Of a stretch of 64,000 bases of DNA, positions 42,322 through 50,491 are shown piece after piece. This stretch comes from Streptomyces ficellus (lineage in GTDB: Bacteria; Actinomycetota; Actinomycetes; Streptomycetales; Streptomycetaceae), in assembly GCF_030406405.1 (NCBI RefSeq), contig NZ_JAUEPL010000029.1:21957-85956 (forward strand), written 5' to 3'. How positions within the stretch are numbered: position 1 is the first letter of the stretch; each line of letters begins with the position of its first letter. The notes under the pieces are model-generated. The model ran no database searches, was not told where the DNA came from, and saw only the letters and a program-made list of their open reading frames with translations. A program made the position numbers and the translations under genes.

Positions 42322-42625
42322 CCTCCGGCGTGTACGGCCCGAAGCGCGCCCGTGCCGTCACGTCGGCGATCTCGCCCCGTACCGTGCACCGCACCACCTC
42401 CGCCCCCTGCGCCCGCGCCACCCGGGCCGCCGCCCCGCACGCGTCGGCCGTGCCCCACAGCGCCCGGTCGGCCGCCGCCAGCGCGGCCAGGTCCGCGGCG
42501 CCGCCCGCCAGGTGGCGGGAGGCCACCGCCTGCCCCAGGGCCAGGACCGCCGCGAACACCGCACACATCACGGTGGCGGCCATCGCCGCCCACACCGTCG
42601 CCGAGCCGCGGTCGGCGCCGCTCAT
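42263..42625 (-). CDS. helicase-neighbourhood TadE-like protein (Rv3654c-type)
   Basis: 120 residues. A basic N-terminus (MSGADRG) leads into a long hydrophobic helix (SATVWAAMAATVMCAVFAAVLALGQAVA) of the TadE/TadG type, then a domain with ADLAALAAADRAL and a Cys pair (TADACGAA, EVVRCTVRG). It corresponds to the last gene of the mycobacterial Rv3654c-Rv3660c cluster. It overlaps the TadE gene by 4 nt (ATGA) and converges on the helicase. A pseudopilin-like minor component is likely. Confidence 0.82.
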   Translation of the reverse strand: MSGADRGSATVWAAMAATVMCAVFAAVLALGQAVASRHLAGGAADLAALAAADRALWGTADACGAAARVARAQGAEVVRCTVRGEIADVTARARFGPYTPEVRARAGPPRALPGLPSAVP

Positions 42626-43062
42626 GGCGTCACCCCCACGGTGTCCTCGGCCAGCGCCGCCGCCTCCGCACTGAGCGTCAGCGCCAGCGCGCCCGGCCCC
42701 GGCGTGGGAGCCTCCACCCGCACGCGCCACAGCTCGCCGGCCCGCTCCACCGCCACCCGGGCGCCTCCGGGAGCAGCCGACCGCGCCGCTGCCACCGCCG
42801 CCTCACGCGGCTCCGAGCGGGCCACCGCCCGCGCCCCGGCCCGGGCCGCGTCCACGCACTGGATCTGCGCGGCGGCCGCCATCAGCGCCCACACCAGGGC
42901 CATGGTGAACAGCACCAGCGCCGGCAGGACCGTCGCCGCCTCGGCCGTCACCGAACCACGGTCACCGCCGACCGTCACCCAACCACGGTCACCGCCGCCT
43001 GTCTCATCAGCCAGGGCCTCGGCAAGGGGGGCCTGAGCACCGGGGGTCTCAGAACTGGGCAT
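42622..43062 (-). CDS. TadE-family minor pilin-like protein
   Basis: 146 residues. A hydrophilic N-terminal 38 residues end in GDRGSVTAEAATVLPALVLFTMALVWALMAAAAQ, with the TadE hallmark of a Glu five residues after a Gly within a hydrophobic helix. A beta-rich extracellular part follows (GGARVAVERAGELWRVRVEAP). The N-terminus carries an imperfect GGDRGWVTVGGDRGSVT duplication. It overlaps both neighbours (14 nt and 4 nt). Confidence 0.82.
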   Translation of the reverse strand: MPSSETPGAQAPLAEALADETGGGDRGWVTVGGDRGSVTAEAATVLPALVLFTMALVWALMAAAAQIQCVDAARAGARAVARSEPREAAVAAARSAAPGGARVAVERAGELWRVRVEAPTPGPGALALTLSAEAAALAEDTVGVTP

Positions 43063-43249
43063 TGAGCGCCCTCCCGATCACCGACTCCAGCCCGCCCGAC
43101 ACCACATCGCTCGTCACGATCTTGTAGAGCACGGCCGCGAAGGCACACGCGGCGATCGTGCCCATCGCGTACTCGGACGTGGTCATCCCCGCGTCCTCAC
43201 GCGCCCTGCCCAGCAGTGCCTTCATCCGGTTCCACATATCCGCCCCCAT
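43049..43249 (-). CDS. DUF4244 protein, Flp-pilin-like
   Basis: 66 residues. A basic leader (MWNRMKALLGRAREDAG) is followed by MTTSEYAMGTIAACAFAAVLYKIVTS: Gly-1 with Glu+5 and Tyr+6, which is exactly the Flp prepilin processing pattern. This is the DUF4244 family, presumed major subunit of the actinobacterial Tad-like system. Start choice between 43249 and 43237 is uncertain. Confidence 0.85.
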   Translation of the reverse strand: MGADMWNRMKALLGRAREDAGMTTSEYAMGTIAACAFAAVLYKIVTSDVVSGGLESVIGRALNAQF

Positions 43250-43291
43250 GAGTTGTCAGTCCGTCACAACAGTTCGCTCTGAAGCACGCCG

Positions 43292-44062
43292 CTACAGAAG
43301 TTCGCTCGCCAGCCCGATCACCACCGGCGCCACTCCGACCGCGAGGAAGGCGGGCAGGAAGCAGAGCCCCACGGGCGCCGTGATCAGCACTTGTGCGCGC
43401 TGCGCACGGGCCGTGGCCTGCCGGGCCTGTTCCGCCCGCAGCCCGGCGGCCAGCCGGGAGACCGCGTCGGCCGCCGGAGCGCCCGAGGCGCTCGCCCGCT
43501 CCAGGCAGCGGGCCAGTGGCCGGGCGCCCGGTATCTCACCGAATCGCCCCCACGCCTCGGCCGGTTCGCCGCCGAGGCGCAGTTCGGCCGCCGCCCTCGC
43601 CAACCGGTCGCCGACCGGACCACCCAGCGACTCCCCGACAGCCTCTGCCGCCTCGCGCGGTGCCGCCCCCGCCGACAGGCACGCCGCCAGCAGGTCCGCC
43701 GCCAGCGGGAGCCGGTGCGCCACCTCCCCGCCGTCGTCCCCGGCCGGGCGCGGGCGCCGCTGCCACTTCCGTACGCCATAGGCGGCGGCCGCTCCGACCG
43801 CGCACCCGGCAACCCCTTCGACCAGGACCCAGCCCGTGATCGCGGCGCCCAGGGGTGCCGCCCACTTGCCCACCCACGTGCCGTACTCCGGCCGCCAGGT
43901 CCGGTGCCGCCCCAGCTCGGCACCCAGCAGCGCCGCGATCCGTCCGCGCACCCGGCGCTCACGCCGCCGTGCCGCGACCGTCCAGCACACCCAGCCCGCA
44001 CTCGCCAGCACGGTGAGCATCGTGAGCACCGCACCGAGCGTGTGCGCGCGGTCCCCGGTCAC
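43292..44062 (-). CDS. tadC: type II secretion F-domain protein (TadC-like)
   Basis: 256 residues. TM helices at about 10-30, 75-95 and the C-terminus (VLITAPVGLCFLPAFLAVGVAPVVIGLA) flank a T2SSF cytoplasmic domain (LPLAADLLAACLSAGAAPREAAEAVGESLGGPVGDRLARAAAELRLGG). It is an inner-membrane platform protein paired with TadB. GTG 44062 overlaps the TadB stop as GTGA; the upstream ATG at 44101 would overlap 43 nt. Confidence 0.87.
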   Translation of the reverse strand: MTGDRAHTLGAVLTMLTVLASAGWVCWTVAARRRERRVRGRIAALLGAELGRHRTWRPEYGTWVGKWAAPLGAAITGWVLVEGVAGCAVGAAAAYGVRKWQRRPRPAGDDGGEVAHRLPLAADLLAACLSAGAAPREAAEAVGESLGGPVGDRLARAAAELRLGGEPAEAWGRFGEIPGARPLARCLERASASGAPAADAVSRLAAGLRAEQARQATARAQRAQVLITAPVGLCFLPAFLAVGVAPVVIGLASELL

Positions 44063-44913
44063 AGCGCCTCCCCGGCCCGTACGACCCGTCCGGCCCACCA
44101 CAGGCCCATGGCCTCCAGGAGCCCACCCACCACCAGGCAGCCCCAGCCCGCCGGGGTGTGCAGCAGCACCCGCAACGGGTCGGCACCGAGCGCCCAGCCC
44201 ATCGCCAGGCCCACCACGGGCAGCAGCGCCAGCAGCCCCACGGTCGACCAGGCGCCCGCCAGTTGGGCCCGCAGCCGCTCCTGCTGGTCCCGGCGTTCCC
44301 GCAGTGCCGCCTGCAACCGGTCGAGACCCGCCGCGAGACCGGCCCCGCCGTCCACGGCCACCTGCCAGCAGGCGGCCACCCCGGCCAGCCCGTCCGCGCC
44401 GTCCTCCCGGGCCGCCCGCCGCAGTGCCTGCGGTACGTCGCCCCCGAACCGCGCCGCCGCCAGGACCGCCGCCTCCTCACGGCCCAGCGCGCCTGTGGAG
44501 CGCGCCGCCCAGAGCAGCGCCTGCGCGGGCTGCCATCCGGCACGCAGCTCGCCCGCGACCGCACCGCACAGCGCGATCACCATGTCCGCCCGCCGCGCCC
44601 GCTCCCTCGCGTGCCCCCTGGCCCGCAGCCGCCGCCTCACCAGCGGCACCGCGACCGCGCCCGCAGCCAGCGGCAGCACCGACTCGCCCAGCACCGCCAG
44701 GACCACCGCCGCCACCAGGCACAGCCACTCGCGCCGCACCCACACCACGGGGCCCCACCGCCGCCAGGTCCACAGGGCAGGCATCCTCGCCTCGCCGCCG
44801 CCCCCGCCGCCCGCGAAGAGCAGCCGGGCGCGCCGCGGTCCCCGCTCGCGGTTCCACAGCAGCCAGGCGGCCGCACCGGCGCACACCGCCGCGTACATCG
44901 GCTGTCCCGTCAC
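44059..44913 (-). CDS. tadB: type II secretion F-domain protein (TadB-like)
   Basis: 284 residues with TM helices at about 3-18, 65-90, 230-250 and 260-280, and the T2SSF domain in the middle (VIALCGAVAGELRAGWQPAQALLWAAR, GDVPQALRRAAREDGADGLAG). It is a platform partner for the TadA ATPase. GTG 44913 overlaps the TadA stop (GTGA); GTG 44916 is the only close alternative. Confidence 0.87.
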   Translation of the reverse strand: MTGQPMYAAVCAGAAAWLLWNRERGPRRARLLFAGGGGGGEARMPALWTWRRWGPVVWVRREWLCLVAAVVLAVLGESVLPLAAGAVAVPLVRRRLRARGHARERARRADMVIALCGAVAGELRAGWQPAQALLWAARSTGALGREEAAVLAAARFGGDVPQALRRAAREDGADGLAGVAACWQVAVDGGAGLAAGLDRLQAALRERRDQQERLRAQLAGAWSTVGLLALLPVVGLAMGWALGADPLRVLLHTPAGWGCLVVGGLLEAMGLWWAGRVVRAGEAL

Positions 44914-46061
44914 CACAGCGCTCCCCCGATCAGCGACCGCAGCCGCTCCCAACCCCGCTCTTCCCGAAACCCCTCGGCACCCCACCGCAACGCGGGAACC
45001 GTCACCACCAGGCCCCGACCGTCCCGCTCCAGCACATGGACCTCGGCGATCCGCCGCTGCCCGGCCCGGTCCCGCACCAGGTGCACCACCACCGACAACC
45101 CGGCCGCCACCTGGCTGTGCAGCGCCGCCCGGTCGAGCCCGGCGGCCGTCCCGAGGGCCTCCAGCCGGGCGGGCACATCGGCGGCGGTGTTGGCGTGGAC
45201 AGTGCCGCAGCCGCCTTCGTGCCCGGTGTTCAAGGCGGCCAGCAAATCGGCCACCTCAGCGCCACGCACCTCACCCACGACCAGCCGGTCGGGCCGCATC
45301 CGCAGCGCCTGCCGCACCAGGTCCCGCAGCGTCACCAGGCCCGCGCCCTCCTGGTTCGGCGGCCGGGCCTCCAGGCGGACCACATGCGGGTGGTCGGGCC
45401 GCAACTCGGCCGAATCCTCGGCCAGTACGATCCGCTCACGCTCACCCACCAGGCCGAGCAGCGTGGAGAGCAGTGTCGTCTTGCCGGAGCCCGTGCCGCC
45501 GCTGACGAGATACGACACCCGGGCCTCCACCAGCGCCCGGAGCAGGCGCTCCCCGCCCGGTGGGACCGTGCCCGCCGCCGCCAGCTCGCTCAGCGAGAAG
45601 GCCCGTGGCCGCACCACCCGCAGCGACAGGCACGTGGAGCCGACCGCCACCGGTGGCAGCACCGCGTGCATCCGCGTCCCGTCCGGCAAGCGCGCGTCCA
45701 CCCACGGCCGGGCGTCGTCCAGCCGCCGCCCCGCCACCGCCGCCAGCCGCTGCGCCAGCCTGCGCACCGCCGCGGCGTCGCGGAAGGTGACGCCCGACAA
45801 TTCCAGCCCCGCGCCCCGGTCCACCCATACCCGGTCCGGCGCCGACACCAGCACATCCGTCACCGCCGGATCGGCGAGCAGCGGCTCCAGCGGCCCGGTG
45901 CCCACCAGTTCACCACGCAACTCCTCGGCGGCCCCCAGCACTTCGGCGTCCCCCAGCAGCCGACCCTGCGCCCGAAGAGCCGCCGCCACGCCGGCCGGAG
46001 TCGGGTCGGCGCCGCTCTCCACGAGTCGCTGCCGGACGGCCTCCAGCAGCTCCGCCGTCAC
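44910..46061 (-). CDS. tadA: TadA/CpaF-family ATPase
   Basis: 383 residues, secretion ATPase of the helicase-neighbourhood subfamily. N-terminal domain to about 165, then Walker A GGTGSGKTTLLSTLL, Asp box IVLAEDSAELRP, Walker B RPDRLVVGEVRGAEVADLLAALNTGHEGG and the His box GTVHANTAADVPARLE. It powers pseudopilus assembly from the cytoplasmic face. The start overlaps the ssd stop by 4 nt (ATGA). Confidence 0.94.
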   Translation of the reverse strand: MTAELLEAVRQRLVESGADPTPAGVAAALRAQGRLLGDAEVLGAAEELRGELVGTGPLEPLLADPAVTDVLVSAPDRVWVDRGAGLELSGVTFRDAAAVRRLAQRLAAVAGRRLDDARPWVDARLPDGTRMHAVLPPVAVGSTCLSLRVVRPRAFSLSELAAAGTVPPGGERLLRALVEARVSYLVSGGTGSGKTTLLSTLLGLVGERERIVLAEDSAELRPDHPHVVRLEARPPNQEGAGLVTLRDLVRQALRMRPDRLVVGEVRGAEVADLLAALNTGHEGGCGTVHANTAADVPARLEALGTAAGLDRAALHSQVAAGLSVVVHLVRDRAGQRRIAEVHVLERDGRGLVVTVPALRWGAEGFREERGWERLRSLIGGALW

Positions 46062-47161
46062 GACGCCCCCTCCCCGGCCAAGGCCTGCTCCCAGAACGCC
46101 GCGCAGAACCGCCCCAGCGGGCCCCGCGCGCTGTCGCCGGGCGGAGCGCCCGCGTCGAGCGCCGCCAAGAGCCCCGTTTCCACCGGTAGTTCACCGGCGA
46201 GCGGCAGGCCCAGCACGTCGGCGATCCACTGTTCGTCCACCCCGGCGGCGTACGGTCCGCGCACCACTACCCGCAGGTCCCGCAGCACCATGCCGACCGT
46301 GGACGCGACCCGCTTGGCGCCCGCTACGGCCCGCAGCTCGCCGGGTACGACCAACAGCCCGAGGTCCAGCTGCGCCAACGCTTCCGCGGTCGCCTCGTCC
46401 ACCCTGCGCGGGAGATCCACGACCACGACGCCCCCGCGTCTCCGGGCCGCCGCCAGCACCGACCGCATCGCCTCGGGCCGGATCACCACCGCGTCACCCC
46501 GGTCCCAGCTGAGCACGCGAAGCCCCCGCAGCGAGGGCAGTGACTCCTCCAACGCCCCGCCGGCGACCCGGCCCTTGGATGCGGCGAAATCGGGCCACCG
46601 CAGCCCCTCCGCCTGCTCTCCACCGAGCAGTACGTCGAGTCCACCGCCCAGCGGATCGCCGTCCACGAGCATCGTCCGCCGGCCGCCGCGCGCCGCTGTG
46701 ACCGCCAGTGCGCAGGCCAGCGTGGAAGCCCCGGCACCGCCCCGCCCGCCGATCACTCCGACGGTCAGCGCCTGCCGACCCACCCCTTCGGCCACATCGG
46801 CGATCCGGTCGACCAGCCAGCTCTCCGCGTCGGGCAGTCGCAGCACGCAGTCCGCCCCGATCTCCACCGCCCGTCGCCACACACCGGGGTCGTCCTGGTC
46901 GCGTCCCACGAGCATCACGCCCCCTCTGCGCGCGGCGCCCCGGCACCGGCCGGCCGCGTCGTCGCCCACCAGAACCAGTGGCGCGGCCTCCCAACGCGCC
47001 TTGCGCTCCGGCACCGAGTGGTACACCTCCGGATGCGCGCCTGCCGCGGCGCACAGCCTCAGCAGGTCGTCGAGCAGCTCCGCGTCCTCGGTCACGATCA
47101 GCGGCCCGGCCCGCCGCCCTTCATCGGCCGGTGCTCGGTCGGATGTGATGGATTCGGCCAT
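46058..47161 (-). CDS. ssd: septum-site-determining protein Ssd (CpaE-like MinD family)
   Basis: 367 residues. A receiver-like N-terminal domain (about 20-125, LIVTEDAELLDDLLRLC, LVLVGDDAAGRC) is followed by a MinD/ParA-type ATPase domain. Its deviant P-loop GGRGGAGASTLACALA lacks the usual Lys, ending AST instead of KT. TMLVDGDPLGGGLD and VVVDLPRRVDEATAEAL follow. Actinobacterial Ssd proteins affect septum placement and head the Tad-like cluster. The degenerate P-loop predicts weak or no ATP hydrolysis. ATG 47161 follows a GGGGGCGGAG stretch. Confidence 0.85.
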   Translation of the reverse strand: MAESITSDRAPADEGRRAGPLIVTEDAELLDDLLRLCAAAGAHPEVYHSVPERKARWEAAPLVLVGDDAAGRCRGAARRGGVMLVGRDQDDPGVWRRAVEIGADCVLRLPDAESWLVDRIADVAEGVGRQALTVGVIGGRGGAGASTLACALAVTAARGGRRTMLVDGDPLGGGLDVLLGGEQAEGLRWPDFAASKGRVAGGALEESLPSLRGLRVLSWDRGDAVVIRPEAMRSVLAAARRRGGVVVVDLPRRVDEATAEALAQLDLGLLVVPGELRAVAGAKRVASTVGMVLRDLRVVVRGPYAAGVDEQWIADVLGLPLAGELPVETGLLAALDAGAPPGDSARGPLGRFCAAFWEQALAGEGAS

Positions 47162-47673
47162 GGTCTCCGCCCCCTCTTTCCTGTCTTCTCCGTGGGGTGC
47201 GCGGGTCTTCCACGGGCGCCACGAAGGCTTCCGCGTCAGTCGCGTACGCGATGCCGCGCGCAAGCTTCCGGACGGCCGCACGCATCGCTCACGACACGTA
47301 CGCCCGGCTCCCGCTTGTCTCCCCGCACCTCTTCGCTTCCTCTTCTTCGCGCCGTCCGGGCGTCCTCCAGGTGAGGTGCGCGTCAGACCCGTCGGATGCA
47401 CGTGAGGTGCACGTCAGATGCGCGCGCCTCCGCGCGGTTCGAGCGCGATGAGAGATCCGCGATTCCTTCGCCCGCGGACTTCGCGGACGGAATCACCGTG
47501 CACGGCTTCCGGAAATTAAGTGGATCTTGCTCAAAAACTGTGGATAACCCACCGGTTGTGAATATCCCAGTAGCCCATACCAGCGACTTCCACAGAGCAG
47601 CACATCGGCTACTCTGAGTGATGAACGACGTCGGACCACGGCACCCGCCGAGAGCGGGGGAAGAGAGAGCAGA
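47162..47673. other. intergenic region between divergent ssd and the HAD leader
   Basis: It holds the divergent promoters of the Tad operon and the HAD phosphatase. 47510-47620 is AT-richer than the surroundings (GAAATTAAGTGGATCTTGCT, TTGTGAATATCCC), as expected of promoters, and carries one E. coli-type DnaA box (TGTGGATAA, 47536-47544). No gene is supported. Confidence 0.5.
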
Positions 47674-47820
47674 ATGATCGGATACAGCCGCCACCCACGG
47701 ACGGAAACGCGTCCGGACATGCGACGACCCCCGCCGGGGGGGAGAGCGGGGGTCGTCTCTCCGGCCGACTCGGGGGGGGAGGAGTCGGACCGGGTTAGCA
47801 CGGTCGCGAACGATCCGTGA
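47674..47820 (+). CDS. possible 48-aa leader ORF with internal hairpin
   Basis: ATG 47674 follows GGGGGAAGAGAGAGCAG and opens 48 codons (MIGYSRHPRTETRPDMRRPP...STVANDP) ending TGA at 47820, 72 nt before the HAD gene. Codon third positions are mostly G/C. A perfect 12-bp hairpin (47723-47734/47746-47757) lies within it, so ribosomes on this ORF would decide whether the hairpin forms. It is either a small protein or an attenuator leader. No family is recognised. Confidence 0.45.
   Translation: MIGYSRHPRTETRPDMRRPPPGGRAGVVSPADSGGEESDRVSTVANDP
47723..47757 (+). promoter_or_regulatory. 12-bp hairpin in the HAD phosphatase leader
   Basis: GACGACCCCCGC (47723-47734) and GCGGGGGTCGTC (47746-47757) are exactly complementary, with an 11-nt G-rich loop (CGGGGGGGAGA). 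TCTCC follows but no long T-tract. It could be a weak terminator, an attenuator or an mRNA-stabilising structure. The loop's G-run could mask or mimic a binding site. Confidence 0.65.
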
Positions 47821-47892
47821 CTTCCATGGTGTACCCGAGAGGCCTCTTAGGCAAACCCACACGCCCGAGCGTAGGCCGAATGGAGGGCACCT

Positions 47893-48723
47893 ATGCTCAG
47901 GCTCGTGGAAAACCACTCCTTGCCGCGCACAGCAGCCTTCTTTGACCTGGACAAGACGGTCATTGCGAAGTCATCGACGTTGACCTTCAGCAAGTCCTTC
48001 TACCAAGGCGGTCTGATCAACCGCCGCGCCGTACTGCGTACTGCCTACATCCAGTTCGTCTTCCTGGCCGGCGGCGCCGATCACGAACAGATGGAGCGGA
48101 TGCGCGCGTACCTCTCGGCGCTCTGCAAAGGCTGGAACGTCCAGCAGGTCAGGGAGCTGGTCGCCGAGACCCTGCACGACCTGATCGACCCGATCATTTA
48201 CGACGAGGCGGCGTCCCTGATCGAGGAGCACCACGCCGCGGGCCGGGACGTGGTGATCGTGTCCACCTCCGGCGCCGAGGTCGTCGAGCCCATCGGCGAG
48301 CTGCTCGGGGCCGACCGGGTCGTGGCGACGCGGATGGTCGTCGGCGACGACGGCTGCTTCACCGGGGAGGTGGAGTACTACGCCTACGGCCCCACCAAGG
48401 CGGAAGCGATTCGCGAACTGGCCGAAACGGAGGGATACGACCTGGCGCGCTGCTACGCGTACAGCGACTCGGCCACGGACCTGCCGATGCTGGAGTCTGT
48501 CGGCCATCCGTACGCGGTGAACCCCGACCGCGCGCTCCGCCGCGAGGCCGTGGCCCGTAACTGGCCGATTCTCGTCTTCAGCCGCCCGGTCCGGCTGAAG
48601 CAGCGGATCCCCACCTTCCGGATGCCGCCGCGCCCCGCCCTCGTGGCTGCCGCGGCGGTGGGCGCCGCGGCAGCCACGGCGGGCCTGGTCTGGTACGCCA
48701 ACCGGCGTCGGGAGTCGGCATGA
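47893..48723 (+). CDS. HAD-IB family phosphatase, membrane-anchored
   Basis: 276 residues. HAD motif I DLDKTVIAKS (nucleophile Asp), motif II VIVSTSG, motif III with the Lys GPTKAEAI and motif IV YSDSATDLPML. A cap domain (about 30-110) marks subfamily IB (SerB-like). A C-terminal TM helix (about 250-270, ALVAAAAVGAAAATAGLVWYA) anchors it. It resembles mycobacterial Rv3661, which also sits next to ssd. The substrate is unknown, perhaps a phospholipid or phospho-metabolite at the membrane. GGAGGG lies 6 nt before the ATG. Confidence 0.92.
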   Translation: MLRLVENHSLPRTAAFFDLDKTVIAKSSTLTFSKSFYQGGLINRRAVLRTAYIQFVFLAGGADHEQMERMRAYLSALCKGWNVQQVRELVAETLHDLIDPIIYDEAASLIEEHHAAGRDVVIVSTSGAEVVEPIGELLGADRVVATRMVVGDDGCFTGEVEYYAYGPTKAEAIRELAETEGYDLARCYAYSDSATDLPMLESVGHPYAVNPDRALRREAVARNWPILVFSRPVRLKQRIPTFRMPPRPALVAAAAVGAAAATAGLVWYANRRRESA

Positions 48724-48748
48724 CGACGACGTCCCCGCACGGAGATCC

Positions 48749-48781
48749 GCGTAGGGCCTGCGTAGGGCCCGCGTAGGGCCC
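48749..48781. repeat. three tandem 11-bp repeats (GCGTAGGGCCY)
   Basis: GCGTAGGGCC occurs at 48749-48758, 48760-48769 and 48771-48780, exactly 11 bp apart, 26 nt after the HAD stop codon. The one-turn spacing could seat a protein on one DNA face, or it is simple slippage. Confidence 0.8.
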
Positions 48782-49112
48782 TCGGCGGCCCGGGGGAGAC
48801 TCACACAACGCGGGATGCCGGGCCCGGGGGGCGAGGTCTCATTCGGCCCCATTCCGGATCAAAAGTAAAAAGTGGAGTCAGGGCTTTCGTATATCTCCGG
48901 ACGGTAGTACAAAGGACTTAACGGCCCGCGAGACCGAGGAATCCGAAAGGATCCCTGTTGAGCAAGAAGGCCCCACGGACCGAACAGCACGAAAGCTGAG
49001 CACCCACGCGACGTCGACCCGTCGATTACGGGCCAGCCGCACCAGGCGTCGGGCAAAGTCCCCGCCTGATGGGCATATATCGAGGACGCATGGTAACTCG
49101 GCGGACGTGCCA

Positions 49113-49140
49113 GCGGCGGTACCGGAACCGGTACCGCCGC
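49113..49140. terminator. perfect 13-bp palindrome (GCGGCGGTACCGG-AA-complement)
   Basis: Arms 49113-49125 and 49128-49140 are exactly complementary with only AA between them. Located between convergent genes, it may act as a bidirectional terminator without T-tract, a common form in Streptomyces. A protein-binding site is the alternative. Confidence 0.5.
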
Positions 49141-49421
49141 AACCCTGTTCAGGCCTTCCCATGAAGCCGCCGACGCCCACCAGGCCGCGCCCGCCCGCCC
49201 ACGCCGCACCCGCCCGCCGACCAGACCGGCGCGCCCGGAGGCCGGTGAAGGCCCGCGCGGGCTCCCCGCGAAGCCACCCGGCGCACCCTGGCCGGCAGTC
49301 TTTACGCGCCCCGCCCCCCGCTGGAGTGCCTCGCCGCCCCCCCCGGGCGCACTGTGGGCGGGCGTTCCACCCCTCCTGTGCGCAGCGCCTCGCCGGCCCC
49401 CGGCACCCTGGGCTGCTGCCC

Positions 49422-50378
49422 CTACGCCGCGCCGCGCTGGAGTGCCTCGCACACCGCCGTCGACTCCCGGACGCCGAGTTCCACCGCCCGCCCGCAGTGC
49501 GCGATCCAGGCCGCCATGCCCTCCGGCGTACCGGACAGGTAGCCCTCGAACGCCGCGACGTACGCGGCGCGGCCCTGCTCGGCGTGGCCCACCTCGGCCG
49601 GGCAGATCGCCTTGGGGTCGAGCCCGCTCCCGATCAGCACGATGCGCTCGGCCGCCCGCGCGACCAGTCCGCTGTACGAGGTGAAGGGCCGCAGCGCCAG
49701 CAGCTCGCCGTGCACCACGGCGGCCATCACCAGTGCGGGAGCCGAGCTGCCCGCGACGATCAGATCCGCCAGGCCCTCCAGCCGGCCCGCGACCTCGGTG
49801 GCGTCCGGCAGCGGTGCCTCGATCAGCGGCTCGTGGACGGCCTCACCGTCCCGCCGCGGCCGCCCGACCGAATCCCCCGCGCCCGCCACGCCCGCCACGT
49901 CGCCCCCAGCCGCCAGCCCACCGGCCCCAGCCCCAGCCCCAACGGAAGCCGAGGCCGCACCCGGGCCGGCGATGTCCGAGGACCTCGTCGGGTGCGCCGC
50001 CGCGACCAGGTGCAGCCGGGCCAGCACCCGCAGCGGTGACTGCCGCCAGATGGACAGCAGCTGACCGGCCTCGGCGCTCAGCCGCAGCGCGGCGCCGACC
50101 GTCCGCGCCTCCTCGTCCCCGCCGAAGTCCGTACGCCGACGTACCTCCTCCAGCGCCCAGTCGGCGCCGGACAGCGCGGCCGAGGCCCGCGCGCCGCGCA
50201 GCGCCGCCTCCGAAGTGACCTCGTTGCCGCGGCGCCGCATCACACGGTGCCCGTAGACGCGGTCGACGGCCTTGCGAACGGAATCCACGGCTTCGGGCAC
50301 GCCGGGCAGCGCCCCCAGCGCGAGCAACGGGTCTCCCCGCCGCGAGGAAGGGGAAGGGTCTGCGGCACTCGTACTCAT
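49422..50378 (-). CDS. Fic-fold-like protein with degenerate active site
   Basis: 318 residues. The helical order and the segment LALRPFTSYSGLVARAAERIVLIGSG align by eye with the Fic motif region (HPFxxGNGRxxR), but the catalytic His is Arg and GNGR is replaced by YSGL. AMPylation is therefore unlikely. A second oddity is a Gly/Ala-rich insert (about 150-190, GAGAGAGGLAAGGDVAGVAGAG). The rest is helical and soluble. ATG 50378 has no strong ribosome binding site. It is divergent from the MinD-like ATPase gene (113-nt gap). The family assignment is tentative; the protein is conserved in streptomycetes at this position. Confidence 0.7.
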   Translation of the reverse strand: MSTSAADPSPSSRRGDPLLALGALPGVPEAVDSVRKAVDRVYGHRVMRRRGNEVTSEAALRGARASAALSGADWALEEVRRRTDFGGDEEARTVGAALRLSAEAGQLLSIWRQSPLRVLARLHLVAAAHPTRSSDIAGPGAASASVGAGAGAGGLAAGGDVAGVAGAGDSVGRPRRDGEAVHEPLIEAPLPDATEVAGRLEGLADLIVAGSSAPALVMAAVVHGELLALRPFTSYSGLVARAAERIVLIGSGLDPKAICPAEVGHAEQGRAAYVAAFEGYLSGTPEGMAAWIAHCGRAVELGVRESTAVCEALQRGAA

Positions 50379-50491
50379 AAGTAGCGAGGCTACGCGTCCC
50401 GCCACCCGCGCCCCACTGAGGAGTGGTGTTCCTCATACATCGTGGCCGCGTGGCGCAACCGGCCCACCACGCACCGCTACGCTAGCTGAAT

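Larger units (their letters stand above)
48724..49421. other. 698-bp convergent spacer with repeats and a palindrome
   Basis: It lies between convergent HAD and Fic-like genes. Left end: three 11-bp repeats (48749-48781). Middle (48855-49100): unusually AT-rich for this genome (AAAAGTAAAAAGTGG, GGGCATATATCGAGG). Then a perfect palindrome at 49113-49140. The right 280 bp is GC-rich without a supported frame. Confidence 0.55.

Noticed and set aside
47536..47544. DnaA box (TGTGGATAA) upstream of the HAD leader
   Set aside because: A single copy of the E. coli-type box; Streptomyces origins have clustered boxes next to dnaA/dnaN, which are absent here.
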